This document shows, piece after piece, positions 16,136-25,350 of a stretch of DNA of 64,000 nt. The notes below the pieces were generated by a model, which ran no database searches, had not been told where the DNA came from, and was given only the letters and a program-made list of their open reading frames with translations. The translations under genes and the position numbers were made by a program. Numbering within the stretch: position 1 is the stretch's first letter; each line of letters starts with the position of its first letter. Source of the DNA: Leptospira alstonii serovar Sichuan str. 79601. GTDB lineage: Bacteria > Spirochaetota > Leptospiria > Leptospirales > Leptospiraceae. The stretch lies in contig NZ_ANIK01000035.1 of NCBI RefSeq assembly GCF_000347175.1, positions 1-64,000 on the forward strand, read 5' to 3'.

Positions 16136-18340
16136 TTGGAAGAATTAGAAAAAGAAGATATCACTTCCGAACTCGCAGAAATAATCTTAGATAAAATTCA
16201 CCTGGCAATGACGAAAGAAAATCCGTCTTGGCAGGAAATGGCGATGAGTGATGGGCCGGACTCACACGAAGAAGAACTAAACTCACTATTAAAAGAAGGG
16301 TTTTTAAAGGTACTAAAACATTCCTCTAAAACTTTGTCGGAAGGGGCCTGTATCCAACTGTCAAAAGAATTTAAAACACTCAAAGCCTCCTATCTTTCAA
16401 ACTATCTAAAAGAAAAATCAAAAGCAGTCCAAACCCCAGAACAAAAAGAAGAAATTCAAAAATCAAAGCTACTACCCGGACAAAAAAGGCAGGGCAACTA
16501 CAAAAAAACGTATCTCCAAGGGATTGAAATCAGAATCGAAAATAAAAAGGGGACATATAGAGAAGGAACCGACTCCCACGGAAAAAAATGGAGAAACAAA
16601 ATCCATAACGACTATGGATACATAAAAAAAACAGACGGCGACCATGTAGACGTATTTGTCGGACCCGACAAAGAATCAAGGGTCGTATTCGTAATCAATC
16701 AGAAAGACAAGGAGGGAAATTTCGACGAACACAAGGTAATGCTTGGGTTTCACGACGAAAAATCGGCCAGAAACGGATATATAAAAAACTATCCGAAAAA
16801 TTGGAAGGGGTTCGGTAGTATCGTCAAATTAACCGTAGGAGAGTTTAAGGAGTGGTTAAAAACCGAAAACACCAAAAAAGAATTAAAAAATCCTAAAATA
16901 GAATTTTTAAAATCAAAACTCTCTCATTTAAGAAGCACACTAAAAAACATAAACACTCCACAAAACAAACTCTTTCAAAAAGAAGAGTATGGAGAAATGG
17001 AGGAAGAGTCCGTCTACAAAAGTCTTCTTTTAGAAGTAAAAAAATCCACGCATCTAATCTCAAACCTACAAAAAGCGGATGTAGGCAGGCCGCCCGATTT
17101 AATCGGAACCGAAGAAGAATGGAATGACGGGCGGATGCATAAAAAAACGGAAAGCGGTTGGATTACACTCCCAAAAAAGAGAGAGAAAAGAACACCCGAA
17201 GAAACAAAAATTAAAAAACACCCGAAAAAGAAAATAGAAGAAAAACCAAAAAAAGGAAATACTCATCCGACAAAACTTCCCTTTTCACAAATAAGAGTCA
17301 TCGAACAATATACGGCAAAAAAAGACTACGATCGCAATCAAATCGAAACTTTAAAAATTAAAATAAAAAAAAATGGATACGATCCGAGCTTTCCTTTGTC
17401 GGTCGATTTAAAAGAAGGAAAGTGGACCGTTGTTGCCGGTCACCACAGATACGAAGCGGTGCGTGAGCTAATCGAAGAAGGGCATTTGTCGCAAAATATC
17501 GAAATACCGGTAGTCGAAAAAAATTTCGCGTCTAAAAACGATCGGCTGGTTGCACAAATTTCAGAAAATCACAGACGAAACGTACTCGCAACCGACGAAG
17601 CCAAAGCCTACGGGGAAATGGTAAAAAACGGATGGGACGTAAAAAAAATCTCGGAAGAACTAGGAATCAAAGTCGGGGAAGTAAATAAAAGGTTAGCACT
17701 CAATAATTTATCACCTGAGTTATTTGCACTCGTACACAAAAAAGACAGATCTTTGCCTCTTGGAATTGCAGAGGTGATAGGGATGAACGCAAAAGATGCA
17801 AACGACAAACCCTCTCACACAATGCAAATCAGAGCGTTTAAGTGGTACGCTGAAAATAGGTCCAAATACGGAAGTAGGGGTGCAAGCGTACTCCAAAACT
17901 ATATCAAAGAATTACAAAGTGGAGAATTAGAAAATTTTGATTTTGATTACGTAGCGACGGATATACAAAAAGAGGCACTAAAGAACGTTTCCAAAGAGAA
18001 AGCGTCCGCAAATAAAAAGATGCTTGAGGTCATGCTCGACGGATTAACCAAAAGCATACAAAGGCCGCTTGGCGACAATATCACTTCCCTAAATCCACAG
18101 GTTGTAAAGGAGCTAGCGGCCTCACTCGCACTTAGCGCGGACAAAGGCGTGGAATCGTCTTCTGTACTCGGAAGACTTGGAGTCATAATCCAGGATTTGA
18201 CTTTAATAAAGAATTCGATTCAAAGTAAATTGAAAGAGATCGAAAACGAATCGAGTACACCTCTACTATTTGCAAAAGGTTTTTTACAAAAAATTAAAAA
18301 AACCCTAGAACTTTCAAAAGGAAAGAAAGTGGAAATCTAA
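16136..18340 (+). CDS. Multidomain phage protein: InPase-like domain fused to ParB-N domain
   Basis: 734 residues, TTG start. Residues about 120-245 match the phage 'InPase' pattern: GIEIRIENKKGTYREG, GKKWRNKIHNDYGYIKKT, GDHVDVFVGP, FDEHKVMLGFHDEKSARNGY, EFKEWL. Residues about 375-520 are a ParB-N/Srx-like domain (LPFSQIRVIEQYTAKKDYDR; VVAGHHRYEAVREL; RLVAQISENHRRN) with a following HTH-like EELGIKVGEVNKRL. A Lys-rich linker joins them and the C-terminus is helical. In other phages these domains occur in large proteins near the portal/protease; the enzymatic role is unknown. The fusion is seen directly; function is inferred. Confidence 0.6.
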   Translation: MEELEKEDITSELAEIILDKIHLAMTKENPSWQEMAMSDGPDSHEEELNSLLKEGFLKVLKHSSKTLSEGACIQLSKEFKTLKASYLSNYLKEKSKAVQTPEQKEEIQKSKLLPGQKRQGNYKKTYLQGIEIRIENKKGTYREGTDSHGKKWRNKIHNDYGYIKKTDGDHVDVFVGPDKESRVVFVINQKDKEGNFDEHKVMLGFHDEKSARNGYIKNYPKNWKGFGSIVKLTVGEFKEWLKTENTKKELKNPKIEFLKSKLSHLRSTLKNINTPQNKLFQKEEYGEMEEESVYKSLLLEVKKSTHLISNLQKADVGRPPDLIGTEEEWNDGRMHKKTESGWITLPKKREKRTPEETKIKKHPKKKIEEKPKKGNTHPTKLPFSQIRVIEQYTAKKDYDRNQIETLKIKIKKNGYDPSFPLSVDLKEGKWTVVAGHHRYEAVRELIEEGHLSQNIEIPVVEKNFASKNDRLVAQISENHRRNVLATDEAKAYGEMVKNGWDVKKISEELGIKVGEVNKRLALNNLSPELFALVHKKDRSLPLGIAEVIGMNAKDANDKPSHTMQIRAFKWYAENRSKYGSRGASVLQNYIKELQSGELENFDFDYVATDIQKEALKNVSKEKASANKKMLEVMLDGLTKSIQRPLGDNITSLNPQVVKELAASLALSADKGVESSSVLGRLGVIIQDLTLIKNSIQSKLKEIENESSTPLLFAKGFLQKIKKTLELSKGKKVEI

Positions 18341-18390
18341 CTTTCCCGATACTTCCAAAAACAAGTAAAAGGAAAAAAGAGTAATTTTTT

Positions 18391-18612
18391 TTGAGTAAAT
18401 CTTTCAGACATCATCCGGAAGTGCTTCGAAATAGAGCCTTACTTACGGAAGGGTTGTATTTTCAAAAACTTACACACTCCGTATTTGATGAAATATGGCA
18501 AAATATAGATAGGACGTTTGTAGACCGAGACAGGCTTTTGGAATTTGTAATCAAAGAGGATTTACTCGGGGACTATGAGAAGTTTTTACAGCAAAAAGAG
18601 AACGAAACTTAA
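18391..18612 (+). CDS. Small hypothetical protein, 73 aa
   Basis: TTG start; GGAAAAAAG lies about 11 bases upstream. Helical, charged: FRHHPEVLRNRALLTEG, RDRLLEFVIKEDLLGDYEKF. It is the last plus-strand gene before the minus-strand tail block and ends 4 bases inside the convergent gene. Function unknown. Confidence 0.5.
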   Translation: MSKSFRHHPEVLRNRALLTEGLYFQKLTHSVFDEIWQNIDRTFVDRDRLLEFVIKEDLLGDYEKFLQQKENET

Positions 18613-18953
18613 AAGTCTTTTAAAAAAAGAACGAAGTTTTGGAAAGGGGTTCTCGAATTGATTAAAAAGTCGGAACACATAAAAAACCGTTCGTTTTCGT
18701 TTTTACTACGAACCCAGAGAGTAAGATCCTCTAAAACTACGGACCGATTGTAATTTAAGTTATGCTCGTTTTTAAAGCCGTACGTTTTACTGAGTCCGAT
18801 CAAAACTAGAAACCGACCTTTAAAAAGTCCTTTTTGGATATCTTTTAAATCGTGGATATCGCTAGAGTCCGGAAACCCGAAGGGGATCAAATTAATTTTA
18901 GGACCGATTGAAAATTTAGATTCCGAATTTAACGCATAAATAAAAGTATCCAC
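18609..18953 (-). CDS. Hypothetical protein, 114 aa
   Basis: Minus-strand frame ending at the convergent gene junction. It has alternating beta-like segments (KINLIPFGFPDSSDIHDLKD; RFLVLIGLSKTYGF; VVLEDLTLWVRSKN) and looks like a compact alpha/beta protein rather than a random frame. No ribosome site is obvious before the ATG. It may be the last gene of the minus-strand fibre block or a moron. Function unknown. Confidence 0.4.
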   Translation of the reverse strand: MDTFIYALNSESKFSIGPKINLIPFGFPDSSDIHDLKDIQKGLFKGRFLVLIGLSKTYGFKNEHNLNYNRSVVLEDLTLWVRSKNENERFFMCSDFLINSRTPFQNFVLFLKDF

Positions 18954-19150
18954 AACGTTTCTAAAACCTTAATATTCTATTTTGGGATTTCTGTAAATAA
19001 AAAGAACGAATTCAAGGCCCGAAAACAGCAAGACTTAGTGAATAAAAAAACAGTCCCGATTTCTTTTTTCCAATTTTAAAAAAAAGAGAAAAAAACTCGG
19101 AAAATGGGTCACGAAAAATGACGTTAAACCTTTTAAAATTTGAAGATCTA

Positions 19151-19459
19151 TTATTTAGAGAATTCTTCCGCCAAAGATCTCGACATATCCGCATAAGAGG
19201 AGACTGACTTGGAAACAAGGTCTAAGATTTCTTCCTGATTGTCGTTTGTATGGAAAAGGGTAAGCCCTTGCGTTGACATTTGGTGAAAAAGAAGGTCTTT
19301 GTTAGAAGTGGGGTATTTTTTAAAAAGTTCGTTTGCGCGAAAAAGAAGTCCCCGCACAAAGTTGTAGGCGTCACTGGCCGCCTCGCTTTCCGATCGTCCT
19401 TTGTTTCTTGCAATTTGGCTAAGTTGACCGATCTGTTGAAAAATTAAATCTTGATTCAT
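19151..19459 (-). CDS. Small helical hypothetical protein
   Basis: 102 residues from the ATG at 19459 (MNQDLIFQQIGQLSQIARNK), chosen because GGAGGT lies 8-13 bases upstream; a longer frame to 19486 lacks one. Helical, with SEAASDAYNFVRGLLFRANELFKKYP and a C-terminal helix. It follows the fibre genes on the minus strand, so it may be a fibre chaperone or assembly protein; that is inference from position only. Confidence 0.5.
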   Translation of the reverse strand: MNQDLIFQQIGQLSQIARNKGRSESEAASDAYNFVRGLLFRANELFKKYPTSNKDLLFHQMSTQGLTLFHTNDNQEEILDLVSKSVSSYADMSRSLAEEFSK

Positions 19460-19665
19460 TGTTTTTGTACCTCCGCAACAACTCATATACTAATCTACCA
19501 CCTAAAAATCGGACAAGACTCTGATTTTAATTTTGTTTTGAGACGCACAAAACAACCACACACGCTACACTGCTCCGACAAAAACCCCTTTAAAATTAAA
19601 GGACAGGACAAACAAGTCTCCAAACGTTTTTTAGAAAAATCACTTTCCTTTTTAATCATACTTTT

Positions 19666-20055
19666 TTAACTCCAATACCTACCGTGAACGAGGTAAGTCG
19701 TGACCGGTTTCCACTGAAAAAATTCATAACGAAAAACTCTGTAACGAGTATACCAGTCCGGAATATAACAAGAGTTGCATGTGTGAATACAACACGTAGT
19801 GGTGCAACACCAAACAAAGGTGGTGCCACCCACCCAGCAAAGATTAATACTGACACTTCTGGAATAGCCGCCGGGACAAGGAAGACAATCAAACCAAGGC
19901 CCTTTTTGAAAACAGGAATCGCTACCACCGCATTGATTGCAGTCCGTAACCGAATAACCGTAATCAAGATGAGCGTCCACAACGTACCAAGTGTCTCCGA
20001 TAGTGTAAGAGCCTTTTGGAAAAACGTCGTAACGATTCGAACCTAAATTCCCCAC
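19666..20055 (-). CDS. Cys-rich protein, possible -1 frameshift extension of the fibre gene
   Basis: 129 residues from GTG at 20055 if independently started; the frame is open upstream to about 20141, into the end of the previous gene. It contains thirteen cysteines (DCNQCGGSDSC, DCLPCPGG, CCTTTCC, CNSC) and aromatic beta segments (SYTIGDTWYVVDAHLDYGY), suggesting a disulfide-stabilised or metal-binding tip. The sequence C-CCT-TTC at 20112-20118 (minus) just before the upstream stop is a formally slippery heptamer for -1 shifting into this frame. Either a separate gene or the C-terminal half of a frameshifted tail fibre. Confidence 0.45.
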   Translation of the reverse strand: MGNLGSNRYDVFPKGSYTIGDTWYVVDAHLDYGYSVTDCNQCGGSDSCFQKGPWFDCLPCPGGYSRSVSINLCWVGGTTFVWCCTTTCCIHTCNSCYIPDWYTRYRVFRYEFFQWKPVTTYLVHGRYWS

Positions 20056-20105
20056 CCAATGGCCGCTTGCTCCGCTTACCGGAGAAGAAGGCCCACTCGG
20101 CGGGG

Positions 20106-20882
20106 TTATGCGAAAGGGAGCCAGGTGGCTCCTTCGTTATCGCTCCAATAGGAAAAATTACCTTGAGTTCTAACCCTCCAGTTCTTGCTTGTAGAACCGG
20201 GGGAGGGGGTGGTTTTTAAAAAATCCTTTGATTCAAGGTGTTCGTAAATCCAGTTGATCGCACTGGCAAGAGACTCGTTGTCTAAAATTCCGGGGTTTAA
20301 TTCCACGTCGATTCCGATCAGTTTCGGGTCATAGACGGGTAAAGTGCGAGTAACGTTTGAAATGACACCACCGACACTTGTTTTTTGAAACGATAACAAA
20401 CCGATTCGGTTCGGAGAAACAGAGGGAAGATTTTGGGAATTAACGGATTGTTCGAAAACTCTGGACCTGAAAGTTTTTCTTGTGGGCCTTGTTTGAGGTT
20501 GGAATCTTTCGCTTGAATTAAAAATAGGAACCGCTTTTTCGTCGGTAAGAGAGGATTCTAGAGCAATTTCATAAATACCGACTCGCGAATTCGGATTAGG
20601 GGTTAAAGTTAAAGCGGGAACGATAAAAACGCAGTCGGTTCTTATAAAAATACCGGAACTCACTTGTATCGTATTCGGACCCGTTAAGGAAACTTCAAAA
20701 CCGATTGCTGTATCCGAATCCCTGTTGATCGTTGCAAGGATCGCAGAAAGTAAGGCCGGAACGATCGAGTTTGAACTTTCAGCCCCCGAGAGTCTGTTAA
20801 AATCTTCTGCTGTGACTTTTTGAAAAAGATTTTGATAATAGACTTTGACTTCGTTACCGGAAATTAAGATTTCAGTTTCCAT
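20106..20882 (-). CDS. Tail fibre-like protein
   Basis: 258 residues from the ATG at 20882 (METEILISGNEVKVYYQN), which overlaps the previous gene by 11 bases; the frame is open further upstream inside that gene. The N-terminus and the pattern of a receptor-proximal fibre (INRDSDTAIGFEVSLTG; SGIFIRTDCVFIVPALTLTP; YEIALES) resemble phage proteins that follow gpI in contractile-tail operons. The C-terminus ends SYWSDNEGATWLPFA. See the possible -1 frameshift into the Cys-rich frame. Confidence 0.5.
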   Translation of the reverse strand: METEILISGNEVKVYYQNLFQKVTAEDFNRLSGAESSNSIVPALLSAILATINRDSDTAIGFEVSLTGPNTIQVSSGIFIRTDCVFIVPALTLTPNPNSRVGIYEIALESSLTDEKAVPIFNSSERFQPQTRPTRKTFRSRVFEQSVNSQNLPSVSPNRIGLLSFQKTSVGGVISNVTRTLPVYDPKLIGIDVELNPGILDNESLASAINWIYEHLESKDFLKTTPSPGSTSKNWRVRTQGNFSYWSDNEGATWLPFA

Positions 20883-21471
20883 TTTTAGCTCCAAGAAAAA
20901 CGGCGGTGCCAGCCGCAAGAATTCGATTGAGTTGTGTGATTTGAATGTCTTTAAAAGAAGAAAGGTTTTCGGCGACAATGTAACTCACACCTCTGTCGGG
21001 TGTGACGATACTCGAAACCGAGTTCGTATCGGGACCCGGAAGAAAAAGGCCGGTATCACTAGCCGATACGTCGGTTGCAAACCCGAGTTCGTTACATCGT
21101 AAAACCGCAAAGTCAGGCCTTTGAAAAATCTGTCCGATTTTTGGAATCGTAGGTTCGTTAGAAAGAACGTATCCTAGGATGTAGCCTACAAACTCGGGAT
21201 CATTCATATTCAAAGGTCGCTCGATTCCTAGAAGCTCTGCCCACTTTCTAAGGAAATGACCTTCCGTGTTAGACAAAACCGCGCAGTGTGTGGCAAGTTC
21301 TTGATACCTCAAATGCCACTCAACGGAATTAAAAAGCGCGCCTACGTTTATATCATTGACGTTCGTTGTCGGAAGATACTCGGGACGGGACTTGTCGCCG
21401 AACAGTTCTTTAAACGTAGGGTCGGTTTCGTTAAACTGAGGGAGTCTTTCTAAAAGTTTATTTAAAGCCAT
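20872..21471 (-). CDS. Baseplate/tail protein, gpI-like position
   Basis: 199 residues directly downstream of baseplate J (5-base gap). Its length and helical N-terminus (LLERLPQFNETDPTFKELF; NSVEWHLRYQEL...FLRKWAELLGIERPLN) fit the P2 gpI / Mu gp48 class that links baseplate J to the fibres. The assignment is by gene order and size; the sequence itself shows no diagnostic motif. Confidence 0.5.
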   Translation of the reverse strand: MALNKLLERLPQFNETDPTFKELFGDKSRPEYLPTTNVNDINVGALFNSVEWHLRYQELATHCAVLSNTEGHFLRKWAELLGIERPLNMNDPEFVGYILGYVLSNEPTIPKIGQIFQRPDFAVLRCNELGFATDVSASDTGLFLPGPDTNSVSSIVTPDRGVSYIVAENLSSFKDIQITQLNRILAAGTAVFLGAKNGN

Positions 21472-21476
21472 ATATC

Positions 21477-22679
21477 TTAAGAGGGTTCGGATTTGGAAGC
21501 GGAACCCAAAATCACGCCCAGAGACGAACCGCCGGTTCTTGGAAGAAACGTGGGAGGAACGCTAACGTCATTTGGAATCGGCGGCGTATTTGGAACGGGG
21601 TCGGTCGCAAGTTTTCCGTAGAGTTCTAAGATCGTTACCTTGTAAAAGTCGGGATGACTTTTAAGGATAGTACCTTCCACTTGTTTGAGTAAAACGTCAA
21701 AACCAACCGGAAGGGTGTTGAGATAAGTTGTGATTGCGTTTGTTGCGACCGAGATCGCGTCATCGATTGAGACTTGAGAATTATTTAATATTTCTAAATG
21801 AAATTTAACCGAGATTCCAAGAACCGGGATTTTAAAAACACAAACCCAAGTGCCAGCGGCCGCATACCCGGGGAAATTTTCAGGGTCTTGTAAATCCCCT
21901 TCGATTGTTTTTTGAACGAAGTCAAGGAGGGATTGCGGAGGATTTGACGTGCCGTCTGAGACATACAAATTGATCCAACCGAATTCCCTTTGACCCGAAA
22001 AGGGGTTTACGTTTGTAGTAAGTTGCGCTCCGGCGATACCTGGAATAGAAATCGTAGCGGTATAGATACCGAGGGGTGTGGATCTACCCAAAGAAACGAT
22101 AAAATTACGAAATCTTTTAAGACGATTTTCTTCGCTTTCTTTATTTGTACCTCCCGCAAAATCGTTCGGATTCCAAACCCGAGTATTTGCAGGAAGTTGA
22201 ATATTTAAGGTACCGAGACCTTCTTCCGTATCGATCGAAAGCCTACGAATATTAAAGTCGACACCCGGCTCTTTGGCCCGAATTTCAATTTCACCAAAGG
22301 TTTGGCCCACTTCGATGGAAGTAGGTAGAACGGATTCGTACATAAGGCCGAAAAGATCGAGGGTAAAAATCGGAATTGGAACGGGAGATGTATGGCCTTG
22401 GTGTTCGATTCGAACGATACCAACCGATCTTAAACCCGGAAGCCTTGAAAACCCGAGTGCTGTATATATTCCTTCCCGGATCGAGTAGTCAAAACCGTTG
22501 AGGGTTCTAAGATCGCCTTCGGCTAAAACGGAGGCAATGGCCGCGATCCAAGTGGAAATCCTAGAACCCGGATTGAAGTTACAAAGTCTAGAACCCGTAG
22601 AGATTAGGAAATTTTGAATCGCTATTTTGTATTCAAGTTCGGTTTTGGGAACGTAAGCCACGTTCTTAAAACTAAACAT
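21477..22679 (-). CDS. Baseplate J-like protein
   Basis: 400 residues. N-terminal NFNPGSRISTWIAAIASVLAEGD matches the 'd.SvggaLiea.A...a' helix of baseplate wedge proteins, followed by REGIYTALGFSRLPG and a VGQTFGEIEIRAKEPGVDFNI segment typical of the J/Mu gp47 family, then EENRLKRFRNFIVSLGRSTPLGIYTA. It builds the baseplate wedge of contractile tails. The first gene of a minus-strand block, its ATG lies immediately after a hairpin with a T7 run, without a Shine-Dalgarno. Confidence 0.75.
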   Translation of the reverse strand: MFSFKNVAYVPKTELEYKIAIQNFLISTGSRLCNFNPGSRISTWIAAIASVLAEGDLRTLNGFDYSIREGIYTALGFSRLPGLRSVGIVRIEHQGHTSPVPIPIFTLDLFGLMYESVLPTSIEVGQTFGEIEIRAKEPGVDFNIRRLSIDTEEGLGTLNIQLPANTRVWNPNDFAGGTNKESEENRLKRFRNFIVSLGRSTPLGIYTATISIPGIAGAQLTTNVNPFSGQREFGWINLYVSDGTSNPPQSLLDFVQKTIEGDLQDPENFPGYAAAGTWVCVFKIPVLGISVKFHLEILNNSQVSIDDAISVATNAITTYLNTLPVGFDVLLKQVEGTILKSHPDFYKVTILELYGKLATDPVPNTPPIPNDVSVPPTFLPRTGGSSLGVILGSASKSEPS

Positions 22680-22709
22680 AAAAAAAGGTATCGGAAAAAA
22701 AACCGATAC
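22680..22709 (-). terminator. Hairpin plus T-run directly before baseplate J start
   Basis: Read on the minus strand: GTATCGG, eight T, CCGATAC, C, seven T, then the ATG. A 7-bp stem with a U-tract is an intrinsic terminator shape, here placed in the 5' leader of the gene it precedes. It may insulate or attenuate leftward transcription. Confidence 0.5.
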
Positions 22710-22736
22710 ACGTAAGCGGGTGTTAGATTCTTTTTT

Positions 22737-24647
22737 GTGGGAATCATGGGTCTTGCAACATCAGGATTTAATTCGGTAACGGGAGGGGGGTTTTCAGGAA
22801 GCCTTGCACCGACGTATGAGGCTCAAAACGTATTTTCTTTCGCCTTCTATGAAAAGGAAAAAAGCGGAAAATACTCGATTACGAAAGGGGACTCAAACGA
22901 ATATTTTTTTGTAAACGGTCCGCTGTCGTATACGGAGAATTTTAAAAATAGAACCAACATAGAAAAAACATTCGGCGGAGTAGTAGTCGTAGACTTTGGA
23001 CCGGACAATCACGAAATTAAACTAGAAGGCGAATTCCATATCTATCACCTAGGACTTCCCCAAAAACCTAGATCTACGATACCGGGAGAATCGGGGTCCG
23101 GATTTGTACAGTCCGCTTTTTCAGCCGGTAAAACGATATTAAAAAATAAAATCGGAAGTTACTACGACAAGTTGAGAAGCAGTTATTTAAGTCTCGGGGG
23201 AGGGGAGTTTCGTAGCGGCCTACAGGAATTCCAGGACTTTATGTTCCTACTCCACTACTCTCGAAATTTAGAAAGAGTGGAATATACGACCAACGACCCG
23301 CAAGCGTCGAGTATCATAAAACTGTTCCTTGAAAAAAGACTTACCTGGAAAACACACGCCTTCGTATTCAGAGACTACGATAGAAATAGAACCGTAGAGG
23401 TAGTCATTCCAAGTAACGGCTTTACGATTTCAAGATCGGTATCCGATACCAACACTTACAAATATTCCTTAAGTTTAGTGGTCGTAAAAGAACTGGAATC
23501 AAGAATTACAAGTCAGTTAGTGAGGTCGAATTTTAACGCGTTTAGAACGATTTCCGGCCTTATGAACGAAATTGAAAATTTAGTGAACCTTCCTTTAAAA
23601 ATATCGGGCGCGTTACTCGGAGTTGCAAGAGGAATCCAGGTGTTTGCAAGTTCCACCAAAAGACTACTTACCTCCTGGGACAGAATGAAGGATCAGTTTG
23701 GTATAGAAGGAAAACTTGCGAGAAAAACATTCGAAAACGCTAAATTAGAACTCTCTCTAAAAACCAAAAAAAGAGGATTACACTCGGATGAGCTTTCGGA
23801 TCAAATTGATATTTCATCTAAAAAATCCCGTTCAAATGAAGCCGAATTTAGACAAAATTTAGATACGGCTACAAACGACTGCAATTCCCTAGTTACTTCA
23901 ATTTCTCAAGTTTTAATCTCCGTAGACGATTCAGGTTCGATCGAGGCAATGTCACTAAAACCGAACGCGGATTTAAGCGTTTGGATAGAAAACGACGTAT
24001 ACAAGTTCGTCTTAACTTCCAAAGAAATTTTAATCGAAATAAAAGCGGCCCTAAACCTTGCATCCACTGACAACGAATTTTCAATATACCACGTTAGCCC
24101 TGGAGATACCTGGGAAAGTATCGCCGAAAAAAAGTTAAAAGACTTAAAACTCGGACTTTCCCTTGCCAAATATAATAACGCACAAGACACGACAAGTTTA
24201 ACCAAAAGGGCGATTAAAATCCCGTATGGAACAAACACTAACGTATTCACAACCCTTCCGGACAATCCAAGTCCAAAGGATTTAGAAATCGCACTCATCG
24301 GATGTGATATACGACTAAATCCGAATCGAGGGATTGAAATCTCTCCCACGGGTGATTTAAGTCTCCTCGAGGGGGATGAGACGTTAATCAATGAAAAGTT
24401 GGATTTAATCGATATCGTACAAGGTTCATTGATCGGTGCGTCCGAATTTGGAAACCCGATCCTACCGGGAGAAAACCCGGATGAGATTTTTAAAAAAGGG
24501 AGTATTACAAATCTTTTAAATCAATTTCGGTCCGATCCGAGAATTAAAAGCGCAAAATTTTTAGGGGCCGTAGGGGAGGGGGATGTTTTCTATTTTAATT
24601 TCCAATTGGAGTCGATATCCGGAGGGAGTGTTATTCTTTCCGTATGA
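22737..24647 (+). CDS. Tail/baseplate protein with LysM and gp25-like domain
   Basis: 636 residues from a TTG/GTG-type start at 22737; an ATG three codons later is possible. The N-terminal half (about 1-270) is a beta-rich domain; the middle is a helical region (about 290-400). A LysM-like segment lies at about 445-500 (FSIYHVSPGDTWESIAEKKL...AKYNNAQDTTSL..RAIKIPYG). The C-terminal 120 residues (ISPTGDLSLLEGDETLINEKLDLI, then NPILPG..., NQFRSDPRIKSAKF) match the T4 gp25 / Mu gp46 wedge pattern. A fusion of a LysM tail protein and wedge. The next gene overlaps by 4 bases. Confidence 0.65.
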   Translation: MGIMGLATSGFNSVTGGGFSGSLAPTYEAQNVFSFAFYEKEKSGKYSITKGDSNEYFFVNGPLSYTENFKNRTNIEKTFGGVVVVDFGPDNHEIKLEGEFHIYHLGLPQKPRSTIPGESGSGFVQSAFSAGKTILKNKIGSYYDKLRSSYLSLGGGEFRSGLQEFQDFMFLLHYSRNLERVEYTTNDPQASSIIKLFLEKRLTWKTHAFVFRDYDRNRTVEVVIPSNGFTISRSVSDTNTYKYSLSLVVVKELESRITSQLVRSNFNAFRTISGLMNEIENLVNLPLKISGALLGVARGIQVFASSTKRLLTSWDRMKDQFGIEGKLARKTFENAKLELSLKTKKRGLHSDELSDQIDISSKKSRSNEAEFRQNLDTATNDCNSLVTSISQVLISVDDSGSIEAMSLKPNADLSVWIENDVYKFVLTSKEILIEIKAALNLASTDNEFSIYHVSPGDTWESIAEKKLKDLKLGLSLAKYNNAQDTTSLTKRAIKIPYGTNTNVFTTLPDNPSPKDLEIALIGCDIRLNPNRGIEISPTGDLSLLEGDETLINEKLDLIDIVQGSLIGASEFGNPILPGENPDEIFKKGSITNLLNQFRSDPRIKSAKFLGAVGEGDVFYFNFQLESISGGSVILSV

Positions 24648-25327
24648 GTGGGAGCTTTACAAACGATTCTTTTGACTGGCAAGAAAAAATAAAGTCTTTG
24701 GATTCTCGTTTTGCGCCTCCCGTATTTGCAACCGTAACGGAAGTTTTTCCCAGATTTAGAGCGAACGTCCTGACAACTTTCGGTGAACAATTTTTAAAAG
24801 TCAGGTATTTCGGACCCGCATTGTTTTCAAACGGGAAGGCGCACGGACGGGCCTTCTCATTAAAAAAAGATCAATTAGTACTTCTAGAATTCATCGGCGG
24901 GTCATTTAGAAGTCCCGTGATAACGAAAACGTTTCCGTTTGCGACAAAAGACAGCGAGTTTGATTCTTTAAGTATGTTTTGGAAGAAATTTTCCTTTTTA
25001 GATCCGAATACGGATATCATCGACTTTCACGAATCCGGTTATTGTGTCAGGCAAACAACGAATAAAATAGAAGTGTATGACTCGGATTTAAGTATCGTTT
25101 TGGAATTTGATTTTTTAGAAAAGAAAGGAAAATTAAATTTTACTGATTTAGAAATAACGGCCAAAACCAAAATCACCGGGGACTTGGAGGTCAAAGGAAA
25201 AATCAAAGCAAGCGGGGAAATAGAATCGGAAAAAGACCTAATCTCTTCTAAAAAGTCCTTTAACAATCACGGCCACACGTATAACCCGGGGCCTTTAGCA
25301 CCTACAAAAACAAGTCCTCCGATTTAA
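24644..25327 (+). CDS. Baseplate assembly/spike protein, gpV-like
   Basis: 227 residues with ATGA coupling to the preceding gene. An OB-fold-like N-terminal part (ATVTEVFPRFRANVLTTFG; FSLKKDQLVLLEFIGGSFRSPVI) is followed by a short beta-helix region (KITGDLEVKGKIKASGEIESEKD) and an end with NNHGHTYNPGPLAPTKTSPP, the HxH-containing tip typical of P2 gpV / Mu gp45 spikes that hold an iron. It punctures the outer membrane. Confidence 0.7.
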   Translation: MSGSFTNDSFDWQEKIKSLDSRFAPPVFATVTEVFPRFRANVLTTFGEQFLKVRYFGPALFSNGKAHGRAFSLKKDQLVLLEFIGGSFRSPVITKTFPFATKDSEFDSLSMFWKKFSFLDPNTDIIDFHESGYCVRQTTNKIEVYDSDLSIVLEFDFLEKKGKLNFTDLEITAKTKITGDLEVKGKIKASGEIESEKDLISSKKSFNNHGHTYNPGPLAPTKTSPPI

Positions 25328-25350
25328 AAAATAAAGGTTTCTTTTTTTGT

